DNA of 64,000 bases from Pedobacter cryoconitis. GTDB taxonomy: Bacteria > Bacteroidota > Bacteroidia > Sphingobacteriales > Sphingobacteriaceae. The position numbers were made by a program, and so were the translations under genes. The stretch lies in the NCBI RefSeq assembly GCF_001590605.1, contig NZ_CP014504.1, forward strand, positions 5,580,001 to 5,644,000. The letters are read 5' to 3'. Shown piece after piece: positions 7,877 through 17,900 of the stretch (position 1 is the first letter of the stretch; each line of letters opens with the position of its first letter). Under the pieces are notes generated by a model. The model did not search any database. It had not been told where the DNA came from and worked only from the letters and a program-made list of their open reading frames with translations.

Positions 7877-9576
7877 TAAAGATTACCTTTTTTTAGTTCA
7901 CTTACTGCAAAATCTGCTGCTCTTGCTGTCAAAGCCATAAAAGTCAGCGAAGGATTTTGACAAGCAATCGATGGCATACAAGAGCCATCCGTTACAAACA
8001 CATTTTTAACTTCATGCATCTGGTTCCATTTATTTAATACCGAAGTCTTAGGATCATTTCCCATACGGGCTGTTCCTTGCTCATGGATAGCCATACCTGG
8101 AGTTGATCCCGCATCATAAGTTTGTATATTCTTGATTCCTGCTGCTTCCAGCATTTCTGCTGCATCATTCATCATGTCAATACGCATTTTTTCTTCGTTA
8201 CCTTTAAACTCACAGTCAATAGCCAATACCGGCATACCCCATTTATCTTTTTTGGTTTTATCGATATAAACCCTGTTTTCATGGTAAGGAAGAGACTCCC
8301 CGAAACCACCTAATCCCATTTTCCAGGCACCTGGCTGTGTCATCAGATCTTTAAAGTCGCCACCAAAAGCAAGTTCAGCGACATCTTTATGCCATCCTGT
8401 GCGGCTTGCACCACCTTGATAACCGAATCCACGTAAATAATCACGTTTATCGCCACCCATGTTCTGGTATCTTGGTACATAAATACCATTTGCCCTGCGG
8501 CCATAAGTATATTTATCGTCAAAACCTTCTGCATCTCCAGAAGCACCACAACGAAAATGGTGATCCATTAAATTGTGTCCAAGCTCACCACTCGCATTCC
8601 CTAAACCATTAGGATGCTCAGCAGAAGTTGAATTTAACAATAAGAAAGTACTGCCTAAAGTAGAACCATTTACAAAGACAATCTTTGCAAAGTATTCTAT
8701 GTTTTCTTTAGTCTCTGAATCGATGATCACTACACCTGTTGCTTTCTGCGTTTCTTTGTCATAAACAATATGGTCTACCAAAGAGAAAGGGCGTAAAGTA
8801 AGGTTTCCAGTAGCTACTGCAGCCGGAAGGGTAGAAGACTGTGTACTGAAATAAGCACCAAAAGGACAACCTCTGCTACATCTGTCACGGTATTGGCAAC
8901 TTCCTCTTCCTCCATGGGGAACAGTCAGATTTGCTGTACGGCCAATAGTCATGATACGTGATTTCTTCCACTTATCTTCTATTCTCTTTTTAACATCTTT
9001 TTCCACGCAATTCATTTCCATTGGTGGCAGAAAGTGTCCATCAGGTAAAGCAGGCCAGTTTTCTACCTGACCACTAATTCCTGCAAACTTTTCTACATGG
9101 TCATACCATGGGCTTAAGTCTTTATATCTGATAGGCCAGTCATTACCATGACCATCTTTTTTATTGTCTTCAAAGTTCAGGTCACTGAAACGGTAACTTT
9201 GACGGCCCCACATCAATGATTTTCCACCCACGTGAAATCCGCGGTACCAGTCAAAACGTTTAACTTCTGTATACGGACATTCGTGGTCATTCACCCAAAA
9301 GCTTTCATTGAATTCCTGGTAAGGATAATCACGCTTTTGTACCGGGTGTGCATCTTTTTGTACTTCAGTTAATTTACCACGGTGTTCAAATTCCCATGGC
9401 TTTTTCATTGCTGTAGTATAGTCTTTTATATGTTCAATGTTTCTGCCGCGTTCAAGCAACAGAACTTTAAGTCCTTTTTCAGTTAGTTCTTTTGCTGCCC
9501 ATCCTCCACTTATTCCTGATCCGACTACGATAGCATCGTATGTATTTTGTGCGGTTGCTTTTGTGTTTAAATTCAT
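7876..9576 (-). CDS. GMC family FAD-dependent sugar dehydrogenase, catalytic subunit with FeS-type Cys triad
   Basis: A 566-residue flavoprotein with the FAD Rossmann motif GSGISGGWAAKE (19-30) and the GMC C-terminal active site: H498 in HEQGTARMG and N541 in CQNPSLT. C227, C233 and C237 have the n, n+6, n+10 spacing of the 3Fe-4S ligands known in bacterial FAD-dependent glucose and fructose dehydrogenases. The protein has no export signal of its own, while the small subunit encoded immediately upstream has a twin-arginine N-terminus, so co-export by the hitchhiker route is likely. Electrons could then pass through FeS to the operon's cytochrome c. Probable reaction: oxidation of a sugar hydroxyl, perhaps C3, of mono- or disaccharides. 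Confidence 0.92.
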   Translation of the reverse strand: MNLNTKATAQNTYDAIVVGSGISGGWAAKELTEKGLKVLLLERGRNIEHIKDYTTAMKKPWEFEHRGKLTEVQKDAHPVQKRDYPYQEFNESFWVNDHECPYTEVKRFDWYRGFHVGGKSLMWGRQSYRFSDLNFEDNKKDGHGNDWPIRYKDLSPWYDHVEKFAGISGQVENWPALPDGHFLPPMEMNCVEKDVKKRIEDKWKKSRIMTIGRTANLTVPHGGRGSCQYRDRCSRGCPFGAYFSTQSSTLPAAVATGNLTLRPFSLVDHIVYDKETQKATGVVIIDSETKENIEYFAKIVFVNGSTLGSTFLLLNSTSAEHPNGLGNASGELGHNLMDHHFRCGASGDAEGFDDKYTYGRRANGIYVPRYQNMGGDKRDYLRGFGYQGGASRTGWHKDVAELAFGGDFKDLMTQPGAWKMGLGGFGESLPYHENRVYIDKTKKDKWGMPVLAIDCEFKGNEEKMRIDMMNDAAEMLEAAGIKNIQTYDAGSTPGMAIHEQGTARMGNDPKTSVLNKWNQMHEVKNVFVTDGSCMPSIACQNPSLTFMALTARAADFAVSELKKGNL

Positions 9577-9594
9577 GTGTTTTGTAAATAGAAA

Positions 9595-10248
9595 TTAAGA
9601 AGAATAAACTTTTTGTCCAGGTTTTAAATCAACACAGCCATTGTAACGGCCAGGAACGTCAATGTACTCTAACGCTTGTGTTGCACCGATTTCTGAAGTG
9701 AAATAACCTAGCATGGTTAAATCCCTTGCGATGGCAAAAAAGTAAGAAGGGCCTTGTGGGCCATATTTAGCAGCTTTAACAGTATTTGTCAAAGTTTTTC
9801 CAGTTCCTTTAGCTTTTTCTGCAGCTGCGGCTTTTTCACCATCAGCTTTCTGAGCAGCAACGGTCTCATCTCTTACTTTTCCAAGTAATTCTCCGCGTTC
9901 TTTTACAGAAATTTTAAGGAATGAATTGTTGTATTCTTTTTTAGAACGTGCTTCCAGATCTTCAAGACCTTTCACAAATACGTCTTGTGCCTCTTTAGGG
10001 TAACAATCCCTGACCATCATTGAAATCCATGGCCCTACACCTGCTGCTTTTGCACCCGGTGTTTTAGTTGACGGGATAATAATGTCAGCTACTTCAGTGA
10101 TCAACTGGTCCTGATCTGCTGAAAATAGTCCCGATCCTTTCTTAGTGGAAGGGGTGTTACAGCTGTCAAGAAATACTCCGATTGTAGTAGCAGATAATGC
10201 GCCTCCCATTAAAAAGGCAATGTTTCTGACTGCGTCTCTTCTTTCCAT
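9595..10248 (-). CDS. Gluconate 2-dehydrogenase subunit 3 family protein (small/chaperone subunit)
   Basis: A 217-residue protein that opens the operon. The N-terminus ERRDAVRN followed by a hydrophobic segment and Cys30 looks like a Tat-type signal with a possible lipoprotein site. The body matches the gluconate 2-dehydrogenase subunit 3 family: ADQDQLITEVADIIIPST, then a PGA motif, a helical central part, and a C-terminal PGRYNGCVDL segment. In related enzymes this subunit binds the GMC catalytic subunit and carries it through the Tat pore. The catalytic subunit follows after 18 nt, as expected for an obligate pair. Confidence 0.9.
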   Translation of the reverse strand: MERRDAVRNIAFLMGGALSATTIGVFLDSCNTPSTKKGSGLFSADQDQLITEVADIIIPSTKTPGAKAAGVGPWISMMVRDCYPKEAQDVFVKGLEDLEARSKKEYNNSFLKISVKERGELLGKVRDETVAAQKADGEKAAAAEKAKGTGKTLTNTVKAAKYGPQGPSYFFAIARDLTMLGYFTSEIGATQALEYIDVPGRYNGCVDLKPGQKVYSS

Positions 10249-10529
10249 ACTTTGATATTTGGTTATTTAAGGTGTTGTTTATACACTATCAACTACTAAA
10301 AATAGAAAAAAAATAGACGTAACGAACAAAATAATGATATTTAATTTTCAATATTCTTGCTTTTGTTACACCCTATATTCATTCTAAATAAGGATTTAGC
10401 AAAAGGATGTCTAAACACCCTTCTAAGGGCTATTTTAACACCGCTTATTAAATATAAACAATACCTGTGTAAAAACATTTTTCAACAGGTTTCATGCAAT
10501 TTTTTACCTTTGCCAAAATCAAAAGACCA
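10249..10529. other. Divergent promoter region between the sugar-oxidation operon and the tdh gene
   Basis: About 280 bases without a gene, AT-rich, holding the start signals of both transcription units. It contains a TACCTTTG box (10505-10512) for the plus-strand gene. On the minus strand GCATGAAACCTG (10497-10486) also occurs in the hairpin at 5041-5099. A TACACTAT box at 10281-10288 recurs upstream of the SusC gene at 18242 and the second rRNA operon. Confidence 0.5.
10478..10512 (+). promoter_or_regulatory. Bacteroidota-type promoter (TAnnTTTG) for the threonine dehydrogenase gene
   Basis: TACCTTTG at 10505-10512 fits the Bacteroidota primary sigma -7 box TAnnTTTG. A T-rich stretch about 20 bases upstream could serve as the -33 element but is a poor match. 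The box lies 17 bases before ATG 10530 and inside any longer reading frame, so it supports the downstream start and predicts a very short leader. Confidence 0.55.
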
Positions 10530-11480
10530 ATGACCGAAAAAATACTAGTATTAGGCTCTAATGGGCAGATAGGAACTGAACTGGTTACTGCGCTGCGCAA
10601 AACTTATGGTGAAGACAATGTAGTGGCCTGTGATATCCGACGTCCTGATTATGACATTAAGAATTCAGGACCTTTTGAGTTCGTTAATGTTTTAGAGAAG
10701 GATACTTTAAATACCATTTTTAATAAATACAAACCTAGCCAGGTTTATTTGCTGGCTGCCTTATTATCAGCTACCGGTGAGCAGAATCCAAAGCTTGCCT
10801 GGGACCTAAATATGAATGGTCTGCTGAACATCCTTGACCTGGCGATTGTCTATAAAACTGCCAAAGTTTACTGGCCAAGCTCCATTGCAGTATTCGGCCC
10901 TAATTCTCCAAAGGACCAGACTGAACAATACTGTGTGATGGATCCGAATACGGTTTACGGAATCAGTAAATTAGCGGGTGAAAGATGGTGTGAGTATTAT
11001 CATCAGAAATTTGGTCTGGATGTACGCAGTATCCGTTACCCAGGTTTAATCAGCTGGAAAGCTGCCCCGGGTGGTGGTACAACGGATTATGCCATCCATA
11101 TTTTCCATGACGCATTAAAGAAAGCTAATTATGCTTCTTTCCTTTCTGCAGAAACAGAATTACCAATGATGTACATGGATGATGCGATCCGTGGAACTAT
11201 AGAATTGATGGATGCTCCGGCAGACCGTATTTCTATTCGTTCGAGCTATAATTTTGCTGGTGTAAGTTTTACGCCTGAAACTTTGGCCGCTGAAATAAGG
11301 AAACATATTCCGGAATTTACATTAACTTATACTGCTGATGATCCCCGTCAACAGATCGCTTCAAGCTGGCCCCGTTCAATGGATGATCAGATTGCAAGAC
11401 GTGACTGGGGTTGGAAGCCTGAATTTGATCTGTCAAAAATGACGATTGATATGTTAAACAATTTAAAAAAGGTAGGGTAA
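10530..11480 (+). CDS. NAD-dependent L-threonine 3-dehydrogenase, SDR type
   Basis: A 316-residue extended short-chain dehydrogenase with the GxxGxxG loop at 9-15 (GSNGQIG) and the catalytic Tyr143/Lys147 pair in VYGISKLAG. The sequence matches the UDP-galactose-epimerase-like threonine dehydrogenases that Bacteroidota use: RYPGLISWKAAPGGGTTDYA and the central MYMDDAIRGT segment. It oxidises L-threonine to 2-amino-3-oxobutyrate in the cytoplasm. An in-frame ATG at 10494 would add 12 residues but lies upstream of the TACCTTTG promoter box, so I chose ATG 10530. The YebC gene follows 17 nt after the stop. Confidence 0.88.
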   Translation: MTEKILVLGSNGQIGTELVTALRKTYGEDNVVACDIRRPDYDIKNSGPFEFVNVLEKDTLNTIFNKYKPSQVYLLAALLSATGEQNPKLAWDLNMNGLLNILDLAIVYKTAKVYWPSSIAVFGPNSPKDQTEQYCVMDPNTVYGISKLAGERWCEYYHQKFGLDVRSIRYPGLISWKAAPGGGTTDYAIHIFHDALKKANYASFLSAETELPMMYMDDAIRGTIELMDAPADRISIRSSYNFAGVSFTPETLAAEIRKHIPEFTLTYTADDPRQQIASSWPRSMDDQIARRDWGWKPEFDLSKMTIDMLNNLKKVG

Positions 11481-11497
11481 CCTATATAATTTATACC

Positions 11498-12223
11498 ATG
11501 GGAAGAGCATTTGAGTTTAGAAAAGAAAGAAAATTTAAGCGTTGGGCTAAAATGGCCGTACAGTTCACCCGTATAGGGAAAGAGATTGTAATGGCAGTAA
11601 AGGACGGTGGTCCGAATCCTGATACGAATTCACGTTTACGTACAGCGATCCAAAACTCTAAAGCGGTAAATATGCCGAAAGACAGAGTGGATGCTGCAAT
11701 TAAAAGGGCTTCTAATAAGGATGAGAATGGTTACGAGGAGCATGTTTACGAAGGATATGCACTTCATGGTGTAGCTATATTAATTGAAACTGCTACTGAC
11801 AATACCAATAGAACTGTAGCTAATGTGCGTAGTTACTTCAGTAAAACCGGTGGTTCTTTAGGAAAAACAGGTTCTCTGGATTTCATTTTCAACCGTAAGT
11901 CTATTTTTAGGTTCTTACCAGGAGAAAAAGATTTGGAAGAACTGGAATTTGAACTGATTGATGCAGGCCTGGAAGAGCTTTATCTGGAATCTGATGAAGA
12001 GGGCCACGATATTGCAGTTGTTCAGACAGCATTTGAAGATTTCGGTAAAATGCAAAAGGCACTGGAAGATTTAGGCTTTGAAATGAAAAGCGCGAAATTG
12101 GAAAGAATTGCAATGTCTACAACTCCTATTTCTGAAGAGCAGGCACTTGATGTTTTTAAACTTATTGATAAGTTGGAAGACGATGACGATGTACAGGCTG
12201 TTTATAACAATATGGCAGAGTAA
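11498..12223 (+). CDS. YebC/PmpR family DNA-binding/translation-associated protein
   Basis: A 241-residue protein with the typical YebC N-terminus (MGRAFEFRKERKFKRWAKM) and the internal KDGGPNPDTNSRLR motif, full length for the family (about 240). Family members have been described both as DNA-binding regulators and as factors that relieve ribosome stalling; which applies here cannot be told. It probably shares a transcript with the threonine dehydrogenase 17 nt upstream and is followed by a strong terminator. Confidence 0.95.
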   Translation: MGRAFEFRKERKFKRWAKMAVQFTRIGKEIVMAVKDGGPNPDTNSRLRTAIQNSKAVNMPKDRVDAAIKRASNKDENGYEEHVYEGYALHGVAILIETATDNTNRTVANVRSYFSKTGGSLGKTGSLDFIFNRKSIFRFLPGEKDLEELEFELIDAGLEELYLESDEEGHDIAVVQTAFEDFGKMQKALEDLGFEMKSAKLERIAMSTTPISEEQALDVFKLIDKLEDDDDVQAVYNNMAE

Positions 12224-12249
12224 GAATAAGGGGGATATCCTCTGAGTAT

Positions 12250-12329
12250 AAAAAAAACCAGGAAGTAGTTTTCTTTTGACGTTCATGAAGAATGAACAAT
12301 ATCAGAAAACTTACTTCCTGGTTTTTTTA
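12250..12329. terminator. Large bidirectional terminator between yebC and the esterase gene
   Basis: Long arms at 12250-12273 and 12304-12329 (core CCAGGAAGTAGTTTTC against GAAAACTTACTTCCTGG, with one mismatch) are flanked by A-runs on the left and T-runs on the right, so the stem ends in a U-tract in either direction. The loop holds a second perfect stem (GTTCAT/ATGAAC, 12281-12297). It separates the convergent yebC and hydrolase genes. Confidence 0.88.
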
Positions 12330-12378
12330 TTGACATCCGGATTTGGAGGAGTTGGAATAGATGGAGAAAACAAAGGGG

Positions 12379-13161
12379 CTACTTCTTGTGGCTGAATAAC
12401 CACGGTAGAAACTTTGGTTCTGCAAAAGTGGAATCCCAGCTGTTATGGTTTGCATCAGGATAAAGCGTAAATTTCACCTCTTTACCAATAATTTTTAATT
12501 GATTGGCGATTGCAGTAGAACCGGCTGGGGGTACCACATCATCCTTACCACCGTGGAAAATCCAAAGTGGAACATGCTTGTATTTTTCAACGTTTGCAAT
12601 GTTATCACCTCCGCAGATGGAAAAGGCAGCGGCGAATGTTTTAGGTTTGCGTCTCAAAAGTTCAAGTGTGCCCATACCACCCATAGAAAGTCCGCCAACA
12701 TAAACTTGTTGATGATCGATATAAGGTTTATCAAGAATATTATCAATCATTCCTAAAAGGGCTTTCATCGCTTTTGTAGGTTTTCCCCTTTTTTGATAAT
12801 CGAAGATTCTTTTTCCGGTAGAATCAGAAGACATCTTCACGTTAGCCCAGAAGCTATCTTCTGAACATTGAGGGAAAACTATAATGGCGGGATATTGTTC
12901 ACGGATATCTTTTCTCAAGAACAGCTTTCCGCCATGCAGTAATTGTTTTTCATTGTCATTTCCACGCTCTCCACTTCCATGAAGGAAAAACAGGACAGGA
13001 TATTTTTGTTTTGGATCGAAGTGTTCAGGGAACAAGATACGGTAGGAGATACTGTCCTTGCCGTCAATAAAACTTCCTTTGTCGTATTTTTTGAAATCCT
13101 GAGCCATTGTTTGCAGGGTAAATAAGAGGGAGAACCAGAGAATTAATTTAAAATGCTTCAT
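12379..13161 (-). CDS. Exported alpha/beta hydrolase, prolyl-oligopeptidase/esterase-like
   Basis: A 260-residue protein with a signal peptide (1-20, cut after TMA) and a single alpha/beta-hydrolase domain. The oxyanion segment FFLHGSGERG is at 58-67, the nucleophile elbow GGLSMGG gives Ser159, the acid is D207 or D208 in GGKDDVVPP, and His239 is in DANHNSW. This arrangement resembles the predicted-peptidase/feruloyl-esterase-like group common in carbohydrate gene clusters. It follows the SusC/SusD operon after a terminator, so it may have its own promoter. Deacylation of a polysaccharide or oligosaccharide is plausible but unproven. Confidence 0.88.
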   Translation of the reverse strand: MKHFKLILWFSLLFTLQTMAQDFKKYDKGSFIDGKDSISYRILFPEHFDPKQKYPVLFFLHGSGERGNDNEKQLLHGGKLFLRKDIREQYPAIIVFPQCSEDSFWANVKMSSDSTGKRIFDYQKRGKPTKAMKALLGMIDNILDKPYIDHQQVYVGGLSMGGMGTLELLRRKPKTFAAAFSICGGDNIANVEKYKHVPLWIFHGGKDDVVPPAGSTAIANQLKIIGKEVKFTLYPDANHNSWDSTFAEPKFLPWLFSHKK

Positions 13162-13175
13162 AGAACTAAATTAAA

Positions 13176-13203
13176 AAAACCCGCTTGAATATAAGCGGGT
13201 TTT
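13176..13203 (-). terminator. Rho-independent terminator of the second SusC/SusD operon
   Basis: Perfect stem AAACCCGCTT/AAGCGGGTTT with a 6-base loop, followed on the minus strand by a run of T. It lies 42 nt after the SusD stop and just ahead of the hydrolase start. Confidence 0.85.
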
Positions 13204-13244
13204 AATGAATTAATGTTTATTTAACTGGCTAAGCCATTTATGGG

Positions 13245-14960
13245 TTAATAACCAGGACTCTGTACCAATTGACCCTTACTTCTGTCAATTTGATCTTGTG
13301 GTAATGGCCAGTACTCATCACGTGGTTTTAGACTGATACCTTTAAGGTAATCAAAGTAGGTACCTTCAAAAGCGAAGTAACTTTCCAGTGTGGTTTTAGC
13401 AACACCCCAGCGTACCAGGTCAAAGAACCTGTGGCCTTCCAATGCTAATTCTAATCTGCGTTCAGTACGAACAGCAGTTCTTGCATAATCAGCACTTGGG
13501 AAAGAAGGATAGGTGCTAACTTTGTAAGCGGCAGCAGGTTGCCCATTTGGAAGCAGCAAAGTAGGGATTTTTGAAGCGCGTTCTCTTACTGCGTTTACCA
13601 AAGTTAAAGCTCTTCCAAGGTCACCAGTCTCCACTGCACACTCTGCAGCCATCAGATAAATATCTGCAAGGCGAATTAGATTAACGTTTAATCCAGTAAC
13701 ATTTGGACTGCCAGGAGCAGCACCACTTGCAAACTGGGCAACTTCAATTGTATTTTTAACAGCAAGAAAAGGTCCGCCATTACTTGCATCACGAATCCAG
13801 GAATCACCAGGCATCAAACCCCAGTCACGAAATGGAACTCCTCTTCTGCCTAAGGTAGGGTCAATCCTTGGATCTAAAGCCAGCGTTGTATTCAAAGCGT
13901 AAGCAATTTTTGGATCTTTTGCTAATCCAAAATCAGAAATATAAGGCGTTGCGCGATAAGCCGCAACAGGTAATGGAAGGCCATCGGCATCTACTCTGAA
14001 TGCATTTGCCAAATCAATTGTAGGCTGGAAGAAACCACAGCAATTAATTGGTGCATTGCCAGAAGGGAAATTTAACATGTCCCCAACGTTCCCGTTATCA
14101 CCACCAGTACCATCTGTTCCTACAGAATTTTGTACAGTAACAATAGATTCCGGACCATCTTCTTTAGTAATATCGAAGTTGTCTGAATAAGCTAAATTGA
14201 TAAGACTTGGCTTTGCAACTATGACAGCATTCAGCATAGCATAAGCTTCAGCATATCTTTTCTGATATAAAAATACCTTTCCAAGATAGGCCTGTGCCGC
14301 GTATTTATCCATACGGCTTTTTTCACCTTTTGGTTTTGTTACATTCAGGTTCGCTACCGCAAACTGAAGATCTTCTATGATGTTAGGATAAATATCTTTA
14401 TCATTTGGTAAGATAGCTCCATTTGTAGCTTCAGTTACATAAGGTACAACTTTGAATATCCTTACTAAAAAGAAATAATAATGTGCACGAAGTATCCTGG
14501 CTTCACCCTGAATCTCTTTCGCTCGGGCATCATCAAATTTAGCGGTACCACCACCAGCCTGTAATGAGGCTAAAACTTTCAATGTGTTGTTGCAACGCTG
14601 AATACCTTCATAACATCTATCCCAGATATTAGAAAGATTATCATTCGTACTTGTTGGAGCGTGACGCTCTATCGCATTCATAAAGGGCTGATCACCATTA
14701 CTACTGCCTTTATGGGCATTATCTGAAGCAACCTCACCAAATAACCACTGGCTGGGAGCCGCACCATAATTACCCCAGGTACCGCTTACATTACCATTAA
14801 GTAAACCATAAGCACCAACCAATAAACCTTCAACACCGTCCTGTGAAGTTAATTGCGGTATCGTCAGTTCGCCCTGCGGCTGAACCGTCAGAAATGACTT
14901 CTTGCAGGATAGCGTACTGCATATTATAAAGGATAGGAAAATATATTTTAAGTGTTTCAT
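13245..14960 (-). CDS. SusD/RagB family outer-membrane nutrient-binding lipoprotein (pair 2)
   Basis: A 571-residue lipoprotein with a signal peptide and lipobox Cys19 (TLSCKKSFL). It has the SusD TPR-like N-terminal half and the typical C-terminal end RTERRLELALEGHRFFDLVRWG followed by a WPLPQDQID motif. SusD proteins cap the SusC barrel on the cell surface and bind glycans for import. The gene starts 15 nt after the SusC stop at 14976, the standard pair order. The low similarity to the SusD at 24082 suggests a different ligand or oligomer size. Confidence 0.95.
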   Translation of the reverse strand: MKHLKYIFLSFIICSTLSCKKSFLTVQPQGELTIPQLTSQDGVEGLLVGAYGLLNGNVSGTWGNYGAAPSQWLFGEVASDNAHKGSSNGDQPFMNAIERHAPTSTNDNLSNIWDRCYEGIQRCNNTLKVLASLQAGGGTAKFDDARAKEIQGEARILRAHYYFFLVRIFKVVPYVTEATNGAILPNDKDIYPNIIEDLQFAVANLNVTKPKGEKSRMDKYAAQAYLGKVFLYQKRYAEAYAMLNAVIVAKPSLINLAYSDNFDITKEDGPESIVTVQNSVGTDGTGGDNGNVGDMLNFPSGNAPINCCGFFQPTIDLANAFRVDADGLPLPVAAYRATPYISDFGLAKDPKIAYALNTTLALDPRIDPTLGRRGVPFRDWGLMPGDSWIRDASNGGPFLAVKNTIEVAQFASGAAPGSPNVTGLNVNLIRLADIYLMAAECAVETGDLGRALTLVNAVRERASKIPTLLLPNGQPAAAYKVSTYPSFPSADYARTAVRTERRLELALEGHRFFDLVRWGVAKTTLESYFAFEGTYFDYLKGISLKPRDEYWPLPQDQIDRSKGQLVQSPGY

Positions 14961-14975
14961 CTTTGTCTCTTTTAA

Positions 14976-17900
14976 TTAAAATCCAACATTAATACCGATA
15001 AGAAATTGACGTGGCGTAGGATAAACTCCCTTGTCAATACCAAGTGCTGAGAATTGATCAGCTGGCATACCGCCACCAACAGAATTACTAGATTCTCTCG
15101 TTTGACTTACTTCAGGATCAAGACCAGTATACTTGGTGATCGTGAAAAGATTGGTCGCACTTACATAAACTCTCATTCTGCTGATACCGGATTTTGGACC
15201 AAATGCTTTAGCCGTTGGAATTGAATAACCAATCTGGATATTTTTCATTCTGAAAAAACTACCTTTTTGTACATAATAACTCGAAGAAGCAAATTCCAGG
15301 TCTGATGCTCCCACGTAAGACGAAGGGATCTGGCTTGAAGTATTGGTTGGGCTCCACGCATCTAACAATCTTGCGCTTTTTGCACCATCAAAAGATGGGA
15401 AATCCGTGAAGTAACGTGTTGCTTCGAAAATATCATTGCCCTGAACTCCATAAAAGAAAGCTGAAATATCGAAGTTTTTATAAGATGCGTTTAAATTGAC
15501 ACCATAGGTGAAGTCTGGATTTGGATCTCCAATAACCGTACGGTCTTTAGCATCAATTATGCCATCACCATTAATATCAGCATAGCGTAAACCACCCACT
15601 CTTGCCCCTGCATAAGATGGATTGTTTGCAATATCGGCAGCACTTTGATAGATCCCTGCTGTTTTGTATCCAAAGAATGAACCAAAAGGTGAACCTTCTT
15701 GTATTACACTAGTCTGTAAAGATCTATAGTTATTATACACCTGGTTGAAAATACCAGGAGCAAGCTTGTCGATTTTATTAACGTTTTTAGAGAAATTCAG
15801 GCCAATATCAAACTTAAAAGGGCTGTCAGATTTTCTTCCATAATGGTAGGCTGCATTAAGCTCAATTCCTTTATTGCTCATATCGCCGATATTTACATAA
15901 GGTGATGCAGACATTCCCACTACGCTTGAAGGTTGCGGAAGATTATAAAGCATATCGGTAGTTTTTTTACTGTACCAATCGGCCGATCCGTCAAACGCGC
16001 CATCCAATAAAGTGAAGTCAAGACCTACATTCAGTGATTTTACAGTTTCCCATTTGATGTCAGGGTTTTGAAAAGCCTTTTGCCAAACTCCAGTAGTCAG
16101 CTTGTTGCCTCCATTAGTAGCATATGCAGCATTAACAATTGAACTTTCAAACCTGTTAACGTACTGATTTGCTGGTATCCTCTGATTACCAGTTTGTCCA
16201 TAACCTACACGGAATTTTAAATCAGATACCCACTTCACACTTTTCATAAAGTCCTCTTCAGAAATTCTCCATGCGGCACTTGCTGCAGGGAAATATCCAT
16301 ATTTGTTATTGGGACCAAAATTTGAAGAACCATCACGGCGAAGGGTTATACTAGCCAGATAACGGTCATGATAAGAATAGTCAACTTTTCCGAATAAAGA
16401 AAAGAGAGAGCCAAGGGCACCGTAACTAGAGTTATTGATGTTAGAAGAGCCAGTATTCAGGTAATAATAGTCCGGATTACCCAAAAGGAAGAAATCGTTT
16501 CTTCCACCACTAAGCTGACGGGAATTTGATTTAACAGCCTCTGACCCAACCAGTACATTCAATCTGTGCTTCTCATTGAATACTTTGCTATAGTTTAATG
16601 TATTTGACCAGGTCCATTCTGTATTATAACCCATGTATTCAGTTAAACTATTGGAGTTATTACCTTCTGAGAATTCCAGATTAGGATAGCGCATCGATAA
16701 ACCGTTGTAGTTCTCATAACGCAGACCAAAATTAGTCTTTAATACAAGACCAGGTAAAATGTCACCTTCTCCATATACATTTCCGAAAAAGAAATTGCTT
16801 TTGTTTTTATTGTCTTTTGAGCGGTAAAGGACAGCCAATGGATTTTCAGCATTACCCAGCTGGCTACCTCTGCTACCAGCAAAATTTCCATTGATATCAT
16901 ATACAGGAATAATTGTTGGTATACGATAAGCCCAGCCCAATGCACTTCCCTGATCCTGGTAATCTCCAGCAGTGTTTTGATTTACGCCCATCCCATAACC
17001 TTCAGAATAGCTATATTGTATATTTTCACCAAAGCGTACTTTTTTGTTAAAGGCCGAAACGCTGGTATTGGATCTGACATTATAGCGCTTAAACCCTGTA
17101 TACTTTAATGTTCCTTTCTGATCCAGATAACCGCCAGAAAGTGTATAAGTCGCATTTTCTCCACCGCCAGAGGCACTTAACTGGTAATTCTGAATAGGAG
17201 CTACGTCTGTAATCTCGTCGAACCAGTTAGTTCCCTGTTGATTTGCTTTTGTAATCTGGTAAAATTTATTAGGGTCGCGACTGTAATTATATTTTGAAGG
17301 ATCTAAATCAGCAGCAGTAATTTCCTGACCTGTAGCCTGACCGGCAACCAAGTATTCCGGCAATGTCGGAACTGAACCTACTCCATAGTTTGTTCCCGCT
17401 GCAATCTTTTTTCCAGCATTGGTATAACCGTCGAATACATACTGTGCATATTGCTGAGGATTCATCATTTTTGGAAAACTACTTTTTCTTGGAGTCTGAG
17501 TACCATAATAAGAATCCAATGTAATTTTTGGTGCGCCCGCCACTCCTTTTTTAGTCGTGATAATTACAACACCATTGTTTGCTCTTGATCCATAGATGGA
17601 AGCCGAAGACGCATCTTTCAGTACCTGAAGACTTTCAATGTCATTTTGATTAAGCCATGATAATTTGCCTTCAAATGGTACCCCATCGATTACATAAAGA
17701 GGTTCGTTGTTGTTAATCGTACTTGTACCACGGATCCTGATTTGTGGTGTTGAACCTGGCGCACCATCGTTGATGATCTGCACACCAGTTGCCTTACCTT
17801 GTAAGGCTTCCACAGCACTTGCAGCTGGCTGGGCTTTTAAAAGGCCCATGTTTACCACTGCTACAGAACCCGTAAGATCCTTTTTACGTTGCGAAGAGTA

